In this document: one piece after another, positions 63,401 to 64,000 of the stretch
Numbering within the stretch: the first letter of the stretch is position 1
Layout: each line of letters starts with the position of its first letter
Assembly (NCBI GenBank): GCA_050011315.1
Contig: JBEKJI010000001.1
Location: forward strand, 186,001 to 250,000
DNA length: 64,000 nucleotides
From: Fen-549 sp050011315
GTDB taxonomy: Bacteria; Actinomycetota; Thermoleophilia; Gaiellales; Gaiellaceae
Reading direction: 5' to 3'
Translations under genes and position numbers: made by a program
Notes under the pieces: generated by a model
The model's database searches: none
What the model was told of the DNA's origin: nothing
Seen by the model: the letters and a program-made list of their open reading frames with translations, nothing else

Positions 63401-63754
63401 CTCCCGGCCGGGCGGGCGGGTGTGGGCGTGGGCGCGCGTGACGAGGCGGCAGAGGTTCGAGTAGCCCTGCCTGCTTTCGACCAGCACCGTCACGTGTGAG
63501 CCCACCCGCCCTGGCGGGCCCTCGAGCGTCAGCTCGCAGCCGGTGATCGGGTGCAGCCCCAGCGCCTTGGCCGCATGCGCGAACTCGAGCGAGCCGTAGA
63601 GCCCGTCGTGGTCGGTCAGCGCCAGCGCCTCGTAGCCCAGCTCGACCGCCCTGGCGGCCAGCTCCTCGGGTTGCGAGGCGCCGTCCAGAAACGAGTAGGC
63701 CGAGTGAACGTGGAGCTCGACATAGGAAGGAGAGCGAAGGCCGGCCTGCCTCAC
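60500..63754 (-). CDS. dnaE2: Error-prone DNA polymerase III alpha subunit DnaE2 (ImuC)
   Basis: 1084 residues from GTG 63754. PHP domain YVELHVHSAYSFLDGAS with LTDHDGLYGSLEFA; catalytic palm GVPDIDLDFPRDIREKLIV; PGRGRGSSVGSIVCYLTG; FPKSHAAAFALLGYQSAWL; OB fold VTVAGMVVARQRPPTANGVT; final LRSLVPLARRLSAGADVHGS. Length and lack of the replicative C-terminal tail match DnaE2 rather than DnaE1. It performs mutagenic translesion synthesis, usually with ImuA/ImuB, which are not seen here. A LexA box lies 14 bp before the start. Confidence 0.93.
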   Translation of the reverse strand: MRQAGLRSPSYVELHVHSAYSFLDGASQPEELAARAVELGYEALALTDHDGLYGSLEFAHAAKALGLHPITGCELTLEGPPGRVGSHVTVLVESRQGYSNLCRLVTRAHAHTRPPGRERELRPPALAPADLIELNEGLVCLSGCARHGLGVREPNAARELARVFGRGRFLVELQRPYERGDERRNAALRELAAALGLETVVTGDVHAHSRRRTLLQDVLVAIRGNTSLEGCESARRGNHESFLLSPEQMAARFPGDGDAVARARELAARLEFDLTEELGYRYPDFSEGEPAIRRLAGICESAFAGRYPPGMRLRQAARARLDEELGLIEELGLAGFFCLHHEVLELARDVALEVRGTGSPRSVLPPGRGRGSSVGSIVCYLTGLSHVDPVAAGLSLGRFLNREMAGVPDIDLDFPRDIREKLIVRIVERYGKEHAALVASFSTYRSRGAIRDVGKALGLPFGELERLARLSDTWDAREVADELKRLPDAEAKLGSTRWRAFASLTAEIARLPRHVSQHPGGMVISSRPLVELVPVMPAAMRRRQICQWDKDSCADAGFLKIDLLGLGMLSAVEACVEEIARLHGKPIDLSRIPLDDAAIFAEIQRADTVGSFQIESRAQMQSLPQTLPASLDDLTVQVALVRPGPIQGKAIHPYVENRRRLRADPSFEPPLDHPLLAEPLRETLGVVVFQDQVLEVAMALAGFSVGEAEGLRRAMSRKRSAEALEAYRERFIAGAAAKGVDPETADHVYDKLASFSGFGFPKSHAAAFALLGYQSAWLRHYYPAEYLASLLNAQPMGFYSPAALVRDAQRRGLNVLPVDVNASAAMSRVEDGAVRIGLLLVRALGAAGAKALVAERERGGAFADVCELAQRSGLDERTLSALVSAGACDSFGQPRRSLLWQLGLAPRDRSVLGSGGKERQLALPLSPTAVTPPLPEQSVWERLLSDYRSTGLSTGVHPLALLRPELPPGTLSSFELPTARSGSRVTVAGMVVARQRPPTANGVTFLLLEDETGQLNVIVMPPLYAKNRALVRGEPILLARGRLQRSGGTINVIAEELRSLVPLARRLSAGADVHGSLPGIHSFH

Positions 63755-63760
63755 TTACTC

Positions 63761-63766
63761 ATTGTA
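63761..63766 (-). promoter_or_regulatory. dnaE2 -10 box
   Basis: TACAAT on the minus strand, six bases before the GTG start, which implies a leaderless transcript. The spacer overlaps the LexA box. Confidence 0.55.
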
Positions 63767-63767
63767 G

Positions 63768-63781
63768 CGAACGTGTGTTCG
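63768..63781. promoter_or_regulatory. LexA SOS box of dnaE2
   Basis: CGAACGTGTGTTCG fits the Gram-positive/actinobacterial LexA consensus CGAAC-N4-GTTCG exactly and lies next to the -10 box, so LexA would block polymerase. DnaE2 is a known SOS gene in related bacteria. Confidence 0.85.
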
Positions 63782-63794
63782 CCTCATTCGTCTT

Positions 63795-64000
63795 TCAAGC
63801 AATCTTCGTCGCCCAGCACTCCTGGTCATTGGCGAGATCGAGCAAGTAGAGCGTCTGTTTGCCCAAATGCACAACTCCTGGAAATTCGACCGGCCAGGCG
63901 AGGTCGCCGAAGACCTGAAAAACGACCATCGTTCCGTGAGTGCCCGCCCTCGCACGCAAGAGATGCTGCGGTTTGGCTATCCGCTTCTCCGTACCGTGCC
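63795..64000 (-). CDS. Hypothetical protein, N-terminus beyond window
   Basis: Open frame of 67 codons plus stop running off the right edge: KRIAKPQHLLRARAGTHGT, MVVFQVFGDLAWPVEFPGVV, HLGKQTLYLLDLANDQECWA. It reads like coding sequence but no family is recognised. The stop lies 14 bases upstream of the LexA box. Confidence 0.45.
   Translation of the reverse strand, partial: HGTEKRIAKPQHLLRARAGTHGTMVVFQVFGDLAWPVEFPGVVHLGKQTLYLLDLANDQECWATKIA

Overview
The window is high-GC bacterial chromosome. It carries an actinobacterial/Gram-positive type LexA box (CGAAC-N4-GTTCG) ahead of dnaE2, the order prfB-ftsE-ftsX-rnr-smpB-ssrA, a long-form hibernation factor, and many secreted RCC1, VCBS/FG-GAP, beta-propeller and collagen-like proteins. 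Together these suggest a deep-branching actinobacterium of the Thermoleophilia type (Solirubrobacterales/Gaiellales). That placement is inference from gene content, not a database result.

Layout. 1-3.2 kb: an RCC1-repeat secreted protein cut by the window edge, a hydrolase remnant, a 2TM protein, an AhpD-like thiol protein and an ECF sigma factor. 3.2-11.7 kb: a defence-type island of somewhat lower GC. On the plus strand are a RecB/Cas4-like plus YprB-like exonuclease and a TIM-barrel protein; on the minus strand is a type II-like CBASS operon (wHTH/coiled-coil protein, CD-NTase, E2-E1 Cap2, JAMM Cap3, nuclease-SAVED Cap4). 11.8-19.1 kb: tmRNA with a duplicated 5' end, degenerate J-protein, smpB, orphan pilin, rnr, ftsX, ftsE and prfB with its programmed +1 frameshift. 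19-26 kb: MarR, TetR and a 14-TM type MFS pump, an SDR, and a tandem duplication that copied the SDR 3' end together with a beta-propeller gene. 26-33 kb: secA, two related acidic proteins with a third remnant, small proteins, hpf. 33-38 kb: comF and two VCBS proteins, with a comF relic between them. 38-45 kb: sugar nucleotidyltransferases, ahcY, a cupin, UDP-glucose dehydrogenase and an LCP ligase. 45-53.4 kb: the complete F1Fo ATP synthase cluster, interrupted by an anti-sigma-like gene and by a palindromic element. 53.5-64 kb: a VCBS/collagen-like protein, a lipoprotein, a WecA-type transferase, glyA, a small low-GC insertion, an RHH/PIN toxin-antitoxin pair and SOS-regulated dnaE2.

How the genes work together. 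The CBASS genes should detect phage and signal through a cyclic oligonucleotide to a DNA-degrading effector, with Cap2/Cap3 conjugating and deconjugating the CD-NTase. prfB, ssrA, smpB, rnr and hpf form a translation-quality/ribosome-rescue group. Nucleotidyltransferases, Ugd, the WecA-type enzyme and LCP protein belong to cell-envelope glycopolymer synthesis.

Non-coding structure is unusually rich: an intergenic REP-like hairpin family with a compensatory base change, three long palindromic elements (beside ssrA, between prfB and ftsE, between atpH and atpF), and several duplications that dragged along pieces of neighbouring genes.
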